Positions 43,609 to 51,376 are shown, numbered from the stretch's first letter. The stretch: DNA of 64,000 nt from Micromonospora sp. WMMD1128 (GCF_027497235.1 NZ_CP114902.1:1439501-1503500), one strand, 5' to 3'. Made by a program: numbers and translations. Notes: a model not told the origin generated them from the sequence alone.

Positions 43609-44736
43609 CTAGATGACCGGGCGACCCCGCCAGGTGAGCCGGCGTCGCTTCCGCAGATGGTACGACCGGACGGTCAGCCAACCGAGGACCACGACCGACA
43701 CGGGGTGCGCCAGCGCGTCGGGCCAGGCCCGCCCGCCGGTGGCGCGGGCGCTGACCACCCGCCCGGCCGCCCCGGCCAGGTAGGCGCCGAACGCCGCGCC
43801 GGCCACCACCGGGGCGCCGGCCGCCAGCGCCCCGGCCGCCAGCAGCGGCGGCGCGGTGTAGAGCAGGAGCAGCAGCGCCAACACGACGGCCGCGGCGCTC
43901 GGGTGCCCGAACGTGGCCCACAGCGACTTGGTGTAGCCGTCGCGCAGTTGCGGCCAGTCGTCGTACATCCGGCAGGACGCCAGCCGGGAGCCGTCGGCCA
44001 GGGCGATCCGGCCGCCGGCCCGCTTCACCGCCCGGGCCAGCTCGATGTCCTCCAGCACCTTGTCGGCCACCGCCGCGTGCCCACCGGCCCGCAGGTAGCC
44101 GGCCCGGTCCACGACCAGGAACTGCCCGCCCGCCGCCGCGAGGGACGGCCGCCGCGAGCGTTCCATCGCCCGCAGCGGCAGGAACGTCAGCCACAACCAC
44201 TGCAACAACGGCTGCACCAGCCGGTCCGCCGCCGTCCGCGCCACGATCCGGGGGTACGGCGACAGCAGCGTCACGCCCGCCGCGCGCAGCTCGGTCACCG
44301 CCGCCGCGACCGCGTACGGGGTGAGCACCACGTCGGCGTCGACGAAGGCCAGCACCGTCGGGCCCGGGTCGACGCGGGTGGCGAGCTGCCAGCAGGCGTG
44401 CGGCTTGCCCAGCCAGCCGGGCGGCGGGGCGACGCCGGTGAGCAGCGTGACCCGCGGGTCGGCGCCGGCCACCGCGCGGACCACGTCGGCGGTGCCGTCG
44501 CCGGAGCCGTCGTCGAGCACCACGATCCGCAGCCCGGGTACGCCGCGCTGGGCGAGCAGCGCGCGCAGGCACGGGGTGACCCGGTCGGCCTCGTCGCGCA
44601 GCGGCAGCAGCACCGCCACCGCCTCGGTCACCTCGGCCGGGCCGGCGGCCGGGCGGCGCAGCCAGGCGACCGCGTTGACGAGCGTGTGCCCGGTGAGCGC
44701 GGCGACGGCCACCACGAGCGCGAGGGCGGCGGTCAT
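43609..44736 (-). CDS. Carotenoid glycosyltransferase, CruG-like (GT2)
   Basis: 375 residues. N-terminal membrane helix, then a GT2 domain: VAVLLPLRDEADRVTPCLRA, IVVLDDGSGDGTADVV (the DDGS nucleotide-sugar motif), VLAFVDADVVLTPYAV (DxD), GGQFLVVDRAGYLRAGGHAA and the late ASCRMYDDWPQLRDGYTKSL (QxxRW-like position). Several C-terminal membrane helices follow. In cyanobacteria and actinomycetes CruG 2'-glycosylates carotenoids hydrated by CruF. ATG 44736 overlaps the cruF-like stop (ATGA), so translation is coupled. Confidence 0.85.
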   Translation of the reverse strand: MTAALALVVAVAALTGHTLVNAVAWLRRPAAGPAEVTEAVAVLLPLRDEADRVTPCLRALLAQRGVPGLRIVVLDDGSGDGTADVVRAVAGADPRVTLLTGVAPPPGWLGKPHACWQLATRVDPGPTVLAFVDADVVLTPYAVAAAVTELRAAGVTLLSPYPRIVARTAADRLVQPLLQWLWLTFLPLRAMERSRRPSLAAAGGQFLVVDRAGYLRAGGHAAVADKVLEDIELARAVKRAGGRIALADGSRLASCRMYDDWPQLRDGYTKSLWATFGHPSAAAVVLALLLLLYTAPPLLAAGALAAGAPVVAGAAFGAYLAGAAGRVVSARATGGRAWPDALAHPVSVVVLGWLTVRSYHLRKRRRLTWRGRPVI

Positions 44737-45635
44737 GCCGGCGCGTCGACCCGGGGCGGGGGAGCGTCGGCGCCGGCGCGGTCGCGGCGACCGCGCCACA
44801 GCACCACCGCCAGCGGCACCGCCGCCACCGCCATCCCGGCCGCGCCCCACAACGCGGACGCGGGCAGCCGGAGGAAGACCGCGTGCGCCAGCACGCTTGA
44901 GGCGTACGTCCAGAGGTAGAGCGCGAACATCGGGGCGTCGCGGCGGTCGACCCGGTCGACGGACGGCCCGGCGAGCGGGCGCAGCGCGGCGGCCAGCAGC
45001 ACCGCGAAGCCCAGCCAGCCGAGGTAGTTGCTGACCGGGATGCCGGGCAACCCGGGCAGCGCCGGGCCGCCGCCGAGCCAGGTCCAGTACCCCTCGGCGA
45101 CCATCTGCGGATCGAGGAACAGATCCCACGCAGCCAACCCCACCGCCGCGAGCGCAAGGCGGGGGCCCCGCTTAACGTTTTTGGTAGAGGCGGGGCCCCC
45201 GCTTAACACCTGGGTGATCCGGACCGCGGTGAGCCACGCCGGCCACGCCATCCACGTCCACGCCAGCGGGATGATCAGCGGCACGCCGGCCAGCTTCGGG
45301 CCCAGCTCGCCGGAGTAGTCGTAGCTGCCGAACGGGAACCCGGTGGCCACCCCGAGCGCCTCGACCGCGAACCCGCCGCCGGTGGCGACCGCGACGAGCG
45401 CGGCGGCGGCCCGGGCGCCGCGGGTGAGCAGCGCGTGGCCAACCGAGAGCAGCCAGCCGAGCAGCACGGTGGCCACGGTCAGCCCGGCCCGGGTGGCGCC
45501 GCCGGTGAGCGGGTAGCAGATCTGGGCGAGGACCAGCACGGCCAGCAGCGCCCAGGGCAGCCGGGCGCCTCTGATCGTGCCGCCTTCCGGTCGCGACCGC
45601 GGGGCCCGCAGGCCCGGTTCGCTCCTCGCGCTCAC
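44733..45635 (-). CDS. Carotenoid 1,2-hydratase-like membrane protein, CruF (DUF422), with repeat insertion
   Basis: 300 residues, several membrane helices. DUF422/CruF features: GFPFGSYDYSGELGPKLAGV, PLIIPLAWTWMAWPAWL, LAAWDLFLDPQMVAEGYWTW and PVSNYLGWLGFAV. Residues about 143-160 (LSGGPASTKNVKRGPR) are encoded by an in-frame dispersed palindromic repeat (45156-45207); in CruF homologues these positions are a short loop. The insertion includes a TTA codon at residue 144 (45206-45204). The first 15 residues (SARSEPGLRAPRSR) come from another dispersed repeat, so the biological start may lie later, near residue 20. GTG 45635 overlaps the upstream GNAT stop. Probable function: hydration of a psi-end before glycosylation. 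Confidence 0.85.
   Translation of the reverse strand: MSARSEPGLRAPRSRPEGGTIRGARLPWALLAVLVLAQICYPLTGGATRAGLTVATVLLGWLLSVGHALLTRGARAAAALVAVATGGGFAVEALGVATGFPFGSYDYSGELGPKLAGVPLIIPLAWTWMAWPAWLTAVRITQVLSGGPASTKNVKRGPRLALAAVGLAAWDLFLDPQMVAEGYWTWLGGGPALPGLPGIPVSNYLGWLGFAVLLAAALRPLAGPSVDRVDRRDAPMFALYLWTYASSVLAHAVFLRLPASALWGAAGMAVAAVPLAVVLWRGRRDRAGADAPPPRVDAPA
45156..45207. repeat. GTTAAGC palindromic repeat inserted in frame in cruF (copy 3)
   Basis: AAGGCGGGGGCCCCGCTTAAC and GGCGGGGCCCCCGCTTAAC units joined by GTTTTTGGTAGA. The 51 bp add 17 codons without shifting frame. Same family as 20222-20268 and 42059-42111. Confidence 0.85.
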
Positions 45636-45640
45636 GTCCG
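45577..45640. repeat. GTGAGC repeat family, diverged single copy at the GNAT/cruF junction
   Basis: Read leftward, GTGAGCGCGAGGAGCGAACC and GGGCCTGCGGGCCCCGCGG follow the family pattern (compare 53142-53321). It provides the GTG of the cruF-like gene. Confidence 0.65.
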
Positions 45641-46186
45641 GTCCGGCGCGGGCAGCGGCAGATCCCGGCCGAGCACGCCGAACGGCCGCTCGTCACCGGG
45701 GAAGTGGAAGTGACGCAGCACGTCGACGAAGCCGAACCGGCGGTAGAGCCGCCAGGCCCGCGACGCCTGCTCGTCCGCCTCCGGGGTGGACAGCAGCGTG
45801 GTGTCGCCCTCGGCCATGGTGAGCAGCGCCCGGAGCTGGCGGGCGCCCAGGCCGTGCCCCTGCGCCGGCGGCCGGACGTGCAGCTCGACCACCTCGAACG
45901 GGTGGCCCAGCCAGCGCTGCCGGGCCTCCGCCTTCAACGCCCGGTGCACCTGGTCGTGCCACCACTGGCCGGTGGCGCCGAGATAGCCGTACCCGAAGCC
46001 GGCCAGGTGCCCCTCCGAGGTGAGGCTGGCGACGGCGCGGAACCCGGGCCGTCGGACGTGGGTGGCGATGTAGCCGCGCCGGGCCTCCAACAGGTCGGCG
46101 CGGTAACCCATCGCCTCGCCGTAGACGGCCACCACGTCGTCCAGCCGCCGGACCAGGTCGTCCGGCGTCCAGCGCACCAGCCTCAT
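45632..46186 (-). CDS. GNAT-family N-acetyltransferase
   Basis: 184 residues. Acetyl-CoA-binding motif A appears as LHVRPPAQGHGLGARQLRAL (R/Q-x-x-G-x-G/A: QGHGLG) and the following WRLYRRFGFVDVLRHFHFPG is motif B with its aromatic tail. The N-terminal part (EAMGYRADLLEARRGYIATH) has the substrate-side helices. Substrate unknown. ATG 46186 overlaps the stop of the CrtA-like gene (ATGA), and its own stop overlaps the cruF-like start (GTGA). A place inside a pigment operon could mean acylation of a pigment precursor or simply co-expression. Confidence 0.85.
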   Translation of the reverse strand: MRLVRWTPDDLVRRLDDVVAVYGEAMGYRADLLEARRGYIATHVRRPGFRAVASLTSEGHLAGFGYGYLGATGQWWHDQVHRALKAEARQRWLGHPFEVVELHVRPPAQGHGLGARQLRALLTMAEGDTTLLSTPEADEQASRAWRLYRRFGFVDVLRHFHFPGDERPFGVLGRDLPLPAPDRT

Positions 46187-46914
46187 GCGTTCCCTCTCGC
46201 CGAGTCGGGGTCGCCCTCGGCGGCGACCCAGCCGAGCACCGTACGGTCGCCGACCACGTCGCCCACCGCGAACCGCGCGAACAGTTCCTCCGCGTACCAG
46301 CCCTCGGTGGGGGTGCGGGTGATCGCGGCGCGGTGCTCGGGGGAACGGTACGCGAACGCGACCAGGTCCGTCGGATCACGCCACACGCTCACCGTGCCCT
46401 GCCAGCCCAGCGGCGCCTCGCCGACCCCCAGCCGGGCGAGCAGGCCGGGCGCGGCGTGCAGCTCGGCGGCGACCGGCGGGATCGCCCGCCAGAACGTGGC
46501 CGCCCGGCGGGGCCGCAGCCGGGCCCGGGTCAGCGCCAGCACCGGCCCGGTGACCCGCCCGCCGGTCGGCGTGCCGAACGGCTCGTGCCCGGACCACCGG
46601 CCCCGGCTGGTCAGCGGGCGCAGGTCCAACCGGACGGCAGCGTGGGCGATCCGGGCCCAGGAGCGGGCGACCGGGGAGGCGTCGAAGCCGGCCGCCGCGC
46701 CGGGGGAGTCCCAGACCACGAGCGCGGCCCAGCGGGTCAGGTCGGCGTCGCCCGGCCCGAAGCCGGTGCCGGTCCCGGTGCCGAGCAGCTTGGCGAAGCG
46801 GACGCCGGGCAGCCGGCGCAGCCGCGCCGGGTGGGTCGCCATCCGGGCCAGCGCCCCGGGCAGGGACCGCCGGGGTACGCGCCACACGTGCAGCGTGACC
46901 AGGTCGGGGTTCAC
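46183..46914 (-). CDS. Spheroidene monooxygenase-like (CrtA family) protein
   Basis: 243 residues. The pattern VTLHVWRVPRRSLPGALARM, VRFAKLLGTGTGTGFGPGDA, DLTRWAALVVWDSPGAAAGF, then GYVPVWRDP-like WQGTVSVWRDPTDLVAFAYR and a late GWYAEELFARFAV matches actinobacterial CrtA-like monooxygenases (KLLGTGxGxxF, the W.vW.... strand, and paired dimeric alpha/beta barrel layout). CrtA in phototrophs introduces a keto group into carotenoids; in actinomycetes homologues are annotated by similarity only. GTG 46914 overlaps the YbaK stop. It is the second gene of the operon. Confidence 0.75.
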   Translation of the reverse strand: MNPDLVTLHVWRVPRRSLPGALARMATHPARLRRLPGVRFAKLLGTGTGTGFGPGDADLTRWAALVVWDSPGAAAGFDASPVARSWARIAHAAVRLDLRPLTSRGRWSGHEPFGTPTGGRVTGPVLALTRARLRPRRAATFWRAIPPVAAELHAAPGLLARLGVGEAPLGWQGTVSVWRDPTDLVAFAYRSPEHRAAITRTPTEGWYAEELFARFAVGDVVGDRTVLGWVAAEGDPDSARGNA

Positions 46915-47399
46915 GCCACCTCGGCCGGGGCGCCGCCGGTGATCCGCAGCAGTTCCGCGTACGTGGTGGGGAACACCGCCTGCGGTACGCCGCCGGCCGC
47001 CCACACCTCGTCGTACCCGGCGAGGGCGGTGTCGACGACGGTGCGCAACGGCCCGGGATGGCCGACCGGGGCGACCCCGCCGATCACCTGCCCGGTGTGT
47101 CGCTTGACGAAGTCCGGGCTGGCCCGGCGCAGATGGGTCACGCCCAGCGTGGCGGCCAGACCGGCGGTGTCCACCCGGTGCGCGCCGGAGGTGAGCACGA
47201 GCAGTGGCGCGTCGTCGGCGTCGAAGACAAGCGAGTTGGCGATGGCGCCGACGTCGACACCGAGCGCCCCGGCCGCCGCGGCGGCGGTGTGCACCGCCTC
47301 CGGCAGCAGACGAACGACGCTGGCCCGGTCGGACCCGTCGAGCGCCCCCGCCCCGTCGAGCGCCAGTTGCACCGCCCGCACATTCGGATGTGGCTGCAT
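46911..47399 (-). CDS. YbaK/EbsC-family (prolyl-tRNA editing-like) protein
   Basis: 162 residues. Core region AIANSLVFDADDAPLLVLTS, RRASPDFVKRHTGQVIGGVA, PVGHPGPLRTVVDTALAGYD and WAAGGVPQAVFPTTYAELLR match the YbaK/aminoacyl-tRNA deacylase fold (K in FVKRHTG and the GGVAPVGH loop are the conserved site). Family members hydrolyse mis-acylated Cys- or Ala-tRNA(Pro). ATG 47399 is taken, with a nearby ATG at 47408 as alternative; both have G-rich upstream sequence. It is first in the operon that continues into the carotenoid genes, a linkage with no evident biochemical reason. Confidence 0.85.
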   Translation of the reverse strand: MQPHPNVRAVQLALDGAGALDGSDRASVVRLLPEAVHTAAAAAGALGVDVGAIANSLVFDADDAPLLVLTSGAHRVDTAGLAATLGVTHLRRASPDFVKRHTGQVIGGVAPVGHPGPLRTVVDTALAGYDEVWAAGGVPQAVFPTTYAELLRITGGAPAEVA

Positions 47400-47460
47400 G
47401 CCCCCCATTCTCCCCCCACCCCTCTCCCACCCCACCCCACCCCGCCCCCGCCCTCGCCCT

Positions 47461-47521
47461 GGCGATCATGAAGTTGACGGCGATGTGGATCTCTGTCGGG
47501 GCCGTCAACTTCATGATCGCC
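47461..47521. repeat. GATCATGAAGTT palindrome family (copy 3)
   Basis: Perfect 21-bp arms at 47461-47481 (GGCGATCATGAAGTTGACGG plus C) and 47501-47521, 19-nt loop. Lies upstream of the YbaK-headed operon and downstream of the TetR gene. Confidence 0.85.
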
Positions 47522-47552
47522 GCGCCTCGGCCCGAGGGCGTCTCTTGTGGGC

Positions 47553-47610
47553 TTGATCAAGGAGTTTGCGTCGAGGTTCGACCTCGGTGATGACGCAAAC
47601 TCCTTGATCA
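47553..47610. repeat. Second palindrome, TTGATCAAGGAGTTTGCGTC type
   Basis: TTGATCAAGGAGTTTGCGTC (47553-47572) pairs with GACGCAAACTCCTTGATCA (47592-47610); an inner hairpin GAGGT-TCG-ACCTC adds to the stem. It is 52 bp before the TetR stop codon and is related in its TTGATCA opening to the GATCATGAAGTT family. Possible terminator for the TetR gene. Confidence 0.8.
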
Positions 47611-47662
47611 CCCGGTTGGCGCGGCCCGCCTCAGCGGCCCGGCCGGCCCCCTCACTCACTGG

Positions 47663-48433
47663 TCAACGGGTTGCGCGGGTGGTGATGAGGGCTTCGATGC
47701 CGTCGAGGATGCGGGTGAGGCCGAAGTCCAGGGTGGGGTCGGGGGAGAATGCGGTGGGGGCGGGGGGATCGGTCAGGGCGGCGACCAGGGCGGGGAAGCG
47801 GGTCTCGCGACCGCGTACCAGCGCGGCGAACGCCGCCTCCCGGCCGGAGTCGGGTGGCAGGCCGGCCAGGTTGCGGGCGTGCCCGACCAGCAGCGCCGCC
47901 ACGTCGAGCCGCTCGTGGGCGGTGAGCCCGGTGCCGGCGAGCGCGGCGACGACGCGTTCCACCCAGGACAGCTCGTTCGGCCCGGGCAGCCGGGCGCCCA
48001 CGGCCGCCGCCTCGGCCCAGGGGTGCCGGCGGAACCGTTCGACCAGCCGCCGGGTCCAGTCGTCGAGCTGCACGCGCCACCCGTCGCCGGCCGGCGACGG
48101 AATGCCGGGTGCGGTCCGTCCGGCGTCCGAGCCGGCGTCCGCGTCCGAGCCGGCGTCGACCGGTGGCGGCTCGCCCAGCGCCGCGTCCAGCATCAGGGCG
48201 ACCAACTCGGCCCGGCCCGGCACATAGCGGTAGAGCGCCATCTTGGTGACGCCCAGCGTCTCGGCGACCCGCTGCATGGTCAACCCGTCGAGCCCTTCGG
48301 CGTCGGCGACGGCGATGCCGGCGCGGGCCACGGCGGCCGGCGACAGGGTGGGGCGCGGCCCGCGCCGAGGCCCGGCCGGCATACCCCAGAGCAGCTCGAA
48401 CAGCCGCTTCTTGTCCACCTCGCCGGCCCGCAC
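47663..48433 (-). CDS. TetR-family transcriptional regulator
   Basis: 256 residues. N-terminal helix-turn-helix at about 30-80: LSPAAVARAGIAVADAEGLD, GLTMQRVAETLGVTKMALYR, YVPGRAELVALMLD. The C-terminal ligand domain (about 110-250) has DDWTRRLVERFRRHPWAEAA and is like the tetracycline-repressor C-terminal type. An acidic insert DAGSDADAGSDAGR sits between them. GTG 48433. It is co-directional with the ApbE gene (36 bp upstream of this gene's start) and may be read with that operon, or control a neighbour. Confidence 0.88.
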   Translation of the reverse strand: MRAGEVDKKRLFELLWGMPAGPRRGPRPTLSPAAVARAGIAVADAEGLDGLTMQRVAETLGVTKMALYRYVPGRAELVALMLDAALGEPPPVDAGSDADAGSDAGRTAPGIPSPAGDGWRVQLDDWTRRLVERFRRHPWAEAAAVGARLPGPNELSWVERVVAALAGTGLTAHERLDVAALLVGHARNLAGLPPDSGREAAFAALVRGRETRFPALVAALTDPPAPTAFSPDPTLDFGLTRILDGIEALITTRATR

Positions 48434-48469
48434 GGTTGCCCTCCCACCTCCGGCGGCCCGGGTCCGCCG

Positions 48470-49267
48470 TCAGGCAGAGGATACGGTGGCCCGCCCGGGC
48501 CAGCCCGGGGTCGCCCGGACCCGGCCGTCGGCGGTCACCAGCAGGGCCGCGTACCCGTCCAGGGTGGCCAGCCAGTCCGGCGCGTCCGCGCCGCCGGCGA
48601 CGGCCGCGGTCGCGTACACGTCGGCCCAGAGCAGGTCCGGGCCGACCACGGTGACCGACCGGACGGCCTGGGCCGGCCGGCCCGCGCGCGGGTCGGTGAT
48701 GTGCGTGCCGCGCCGCGCGGTGCCGGAGGTGGCGACCGCGCCGCCGGTCCGCTCGACCACGTCGAGCATCCGCTCCGGCCGGTCCGGGTCCTCGATCCCG
48801 ATCCGCCAGGCCGGCCGGTCCGGCGCGGCCCGCAGCAGTACGTCCCCGCCCGCGTTGAGGCACAGGTCGTGGCCGTCCAGGTCGGTCAGGTGCCGGGCGG
48901 CCCGTTCCACCGCCCAGCCCTTGACCAGGCCGGACGGGTCGAACCCGAGGCCACCGAGCGGCAGCGGCAGCCGGCGGGCGTCGAACCGTCCGCCGGTACG
49001 CGCGCGGGCCGCCTCGCAGAGCCCGGCCACCTCGCGTACCAGCGGGTCGGCGGTGGCCGCCGGGCCGGGCGGCGCGCCCCGGAGGCGGCCCAGCACGCTG
49101 TCCGGACGGTAGGTGCTGAACACCGTGTCGGCGGCGCGCAGCTCGGCGAAGACCCGCGCCACCCGTTCCTCGACCGCCCGGGTACGCACCCGCGGGCCGC
49201 GCAGGTGCACGCTGATCGGCAGCCCCATCACCTGCTCCACCCAGGCCCGCCGGTCCGGCCCGCTCAC
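48470..49267 (-). CDS. apbE: FAD:protein FMN transferase
   Basis: 265 residues. Motifs: MGLPISVHLRGPR, FSTYRPDSVLGRLRG (the F.s.Y...Se...l.....), GRFDARRLPLPLGGLGFDPS, GLVKGWAVERAARHL, LCLNAGGDVLLR (NxGGD), and TSGTARRGTHITDPRAGRPA (HIiDP). It attaches FMN to the threonine of target proteins with DxxSGAT motifs; the gene just upstream encodes such a target. No signal peptide is evident, as is common in actinobacterial ApbE. GTG 49267 overlaps the stop of that gene (GTGA). Third gene of the redox operon. Confidence 0.92.
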   Translation of the reverse strand: MSGPDRRAWVEQVMGLPISVHLRGPRVRTRAVEERVARVFAELRAADTVFSTYRPDSVLGRLRGAPPGPAATADPLVREVAGLCEAARARTGGRFDARRLPLPLGGLGFDPSGLVKGWAVERAARHLTDLDGHDLCLNAGGDVLLRAAPDRPAWRIGIEDPDRPERMLDVVERTGGAVATSGTARRGTHITDPRAGRPAQAVRSVTVVGPDLLWADVYATAAVAGGADAPDWLATLDGYAALLVTADGRVRATPGWPGRATVSSA

Positions 49268-49782
49268 CGCAGGTGCGCCGCGTCGATGGCGGACTGGAGC
49301 GACTCCCGGTAGCCGTCGCTGGTGACGGTGGCGCCGGAGACGCTGTCGATCCGGGCGCTCTGCGCGGTCAGGGCCTCCTGCCGCAGGATCGGCACCGCGT
49401 AGTCGTTGATCTCCCGGTCCCGCCGGTTGCCGTCGGGCACCCGGACGGCCGTCACGTCGGTGATCTTCCCGCCGGAGACGGTGATCCGCACCTGCACCGG
49501 CCCCCATCGGGTCTGCGCCACCGATCCGGTCGCCGTGCCGCTCGCACCGCCGCCGATGCTGCCGCCGTCGGACCCGGTGCCGCCGTCGGACCCGGTGCCG
49601 CCCTCGGGCCCGGTGCCGCCGCCGGCGGGGTCGGAGCTGCCGCTCCACGAGCTGCCGCCCGGGTCGCCGCCGGTGGCGACCGCGCTGGTCTCCCCGCCCG
49701 CGCCCATGGTGCTGGTCCGGTAGCTGAACAGCAGCACCAGCGCGGTCACGGTGGACAGCAGCCAGATGGTGATCCGTCGCAC
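49264..49782 (-). CDS. FMN-binding-domain protein (ApbE substrate), membrane-anchored
   Basis: 172 residues. An N-terminal signal anchor (VRRITIWLLSTVTALVLLFS), then a long Gly/Ser/Thr/Asp-rich linker (about 30-80: TGPEGGTGSDGGTGSDGG), then an FMN_bind domain with GPVQVRITVSGGKITDVTAV, REINDYAVPILRQEALTAQS and the flavinylation motif DSVSGATVTSDGYRESLQSA; the threonine of SGAT is the expected covalent FMN site. GTG 49782 has GGGAGG upstream. The protein would hold FMN outside the membrane and shuttle electrons, probably from the ferric-reductase-like protein encoded upstream. Translational overlap with apbE supports co-function. Confidence 0.92.
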   Translation of the reverse strand: MRRITIWLLSTVTALVLLFSYRTSTMGAGGETSAVATGGDPGGSSWSGSSDPAGGGTGPEGGTGSDGGTGSDGGSIGGGASGTATGSVAQTRWGPVQVRITVSGGKITDVTAVRVPDGNRRDREINDYAVPILRQEALTAQSARIDSVSGATVTSDGYRESLQSAIDAAHLR

Positions 49783-49802
49783 GGATCCTCCCTTCGCGCC
49801 CG

Positions 49803-51200
49803 TCACCAGGCGAAGCGTTCGTGATGGACGTGCGCGTCGGGCACCCCGGCCGCGCGGGTCGCGGCGCGGACGGCGTCGACCCAGCCGTCCGGCCCGCAGA
49901 GGAAGACGTCGTGCCCGGCCACGTCGGGGGAGAGCCGGCGCAGCGCCTCGGCGTCGGCCAGCCCCTCGGCGTACGCGGGCAGCCAGGACGGCCGCGCCGC
50001 CCGCGGGCCGACCAGGTGGTGCACGACCAGCCCGCGCTCGGCGGCCAGCCGGTCCAGCTCGTCGCGGAAGGCCAGGTCATCAGCGGTACGCGCGCGGTAG
50101 GCGAGCACCGCCTGGCCGGGCGCGTACGGCAGCTCCCAGAGCAACGCCAGCAGCGGGGTGAGGCCGACGCCGCAGGCCAGCATGGTGAGCCCGCCGCCGC
50201 GCCAGTGCTGTCCGGTGAGCCGCCCGTACGGCCCCTCGATCAGCACCCGGGTGCCGGGGCGCAGGGCGGCCACCCGGGCACTGCCGTCGCCCAGGTCCTT
50301 GACCGTGATCCGCATCAGGTCCCCGTGCGGCGGCGCGGACAGCGAGTACGGGTGGGCGCGGGACCAGCCGGGGCCGTCCAGGAACCGCCAGAGCAGGAAC
50401 TGCCCGGCCCGTACCGGCAGCCGGTGCAGGTCCCGCCCGCGCAGCCAGACCGAGGTGATCCCGGGCGCCTCGGGCACCACCGCGGCCACCTCGACCCGGT
50501 GCCGCAGCGAGCGCCAGGCCGGCACGCCGAGCCGCCAGATCAGCACGCTGGCCAGGGCCAGCAGGTAGACCGTCCACCAGTAGGCGCGGGCGAGCGGCGA
50601 GGCGAGGAAGTCGGCGCCGGTCCAGAGCTGGTGCGGCAGCGCCAGCGCGACCCCCAGGTAGGCGTAGAGGTGCAGCAGGTGCCAGGACTCGTAGCGCAGC
50701 CGCCGCCGGGCCGCGCGGACCGAGGTCACCACCACCAGCGCCAGCAGCGCCAGCGCCGCGGTGGCCAGCAACATTCCGGGGTACGTGAGGACCAGGTCCC
50801 AGGTCTCGGCGAGCACTCCCTGACGGGCGGTGCCGGCGTACCCGAGGACGGTCAGCAGCACGTGCGCCAGGAGCAGGTGGAACGAGACGAAGCCGGCGAG
50901 TCGGTGCCAGCGGGCGATCCGGTCCTGGCCGAAGCGGCGCTCGAACAGCGGCACCCGGGCCATCAGCACCACCTGGATCAGCATCAGGTCGGCGCTGACC
51001 AGACCGGCGAGCCGGCCGAGCGAGGTGAGCCCGGTGGCCGCGCCGGCCAGCAGCTCCTGCACCCCGCGGTCGGCGGTCCACAGGGCGGTGACGACCAGCA
51101 GGCTGAGCACCGCGAGACTGCCGGCGACGTCGGCCCACCAGGTGGGAGCGGCCGGCGGGACGGGGCGTACGGCCGGTCGGCCGGCCACGCCGGCGGTCAC
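49803..51200 (-). CDS. Ferric-reductase-like transmembrane protein with FAD/NAD(P)-binding domains
   Basis: 465 residues. About six membrane helices (to about residue 220) with histidines placed to bind two b haems: ARWHRLAGFVSFHLLLAHVL and YESWHLLHLYAYLGVALALP. A cytosolic FAD-binding barrel has LPVRAGQFLLWRFLDG, WSRAHPYSLSAPPHG (RxYS-like HPYSLS) and an NAD(P)-binding lobe with TMLACGVGLTPLLALLWEL and the terminal VFLCGPDGWVDAVRAATRAA. This is the FRE/NOX-like electron carrier. With the FMN-binding protein and ApbE next in the operon it makes a transmembrane route from NAD(P)H to extracytosolic flavin. GTG 51200 overlaps the stop of a short 5' frame. The ribosome site is weak. Confidence 0.9.
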   Translation of the reverse strand: MTAGVAGRPAVRPVPPAAPTWWADVAGSLAVLSLLVVTALWTADRGVQELLAGAATGLTSLGRLAGLVSADLMLIQVVLMARVPLFERRFGQDRIARWHRLAGFVSFHLLLAHVLLTVLGYAGTARQGVLAETWDLVLTYPGMLLATAALALLALVVVTSVRAARRRLRYESWHLLHLYAYLGVALALPHQLWTGADFLASPLARAYWWTVYLLALASVLIWRLGVPAWRSLRHRVEVAAVVPEAPGITSVWLRGRDLHRLPVRAGQFLLWRFLDGPGWSRAHPYSLSAPPHGDLMRITVKDLGDGSARVAALRPGTRVLIEGPYGRLTGQHWRGGGLTMLACGVGLTPLLALLWELPYAPGQAVLAYRARTADDLAFRDELDRLAAERGLVVHHLVGPRAARPSWLPAYAEGLADAEALRRLSPDVAGHDVFLCGPDGWVDAVRAATRAAGVPDAHVHHERFAW

Positions 51201-51232
51201 CGGAAGATCTTTTCGGTACGGCGGACGCTCAT
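51197..51232 (-). CDS. Possible 11-codon leader before the reductase gene
   Basis: MSVRRTEKIFR then TGA, which overlaps the reductase GTG (GTGA). No clear Shine-Dalgarno precedes the ATG, so support is mainly the overlap. Confidence 0.2.
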   Translation of the reverse strand: MSVRRTEKIFR

Positions 51233-51334
51233 GGGGTAAACCGTGGGCCGGTGAGTTCCGGTTCTCCTTTGCCGGGGCTGTGCCCCGGCTGAGAATCGCG
51301 TCGCCCACCCGGCGTGTCTCCGGTGCGTCACACG

Positions 51335-51365
51335 TTGCGTTTTTGTCGGCGGGGAGGTGTACTGT
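51335..51365 (+). promoter_or_regulatory. Candidate promoter of the mutasome region
   Basis: TTGCGT (51335-51340) and TACTGT (51360-51365), spacer 19 bp. It would place the SOS box at about +5 to +16. Confidence 0.45.
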
Positions 51366-51376
51366 CAGGGCAGTTA

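Noticed and set aside
46911..47435. Longer N-terminus of the YbaK protein (from 47435)
   Set aside because: The extra residues are Gly/Arg-rich translation of the G-rich upstream region; starts at 47408 or 47399 fit the family better.
51265..51310. CTGAGA with a flanking hairpin, like part of a TPP riboswitch
   Set aside because: The other obligatory parts (GAACCTGA and the ATACCAGCG-type segment) are absent and no thiamine gene follows.
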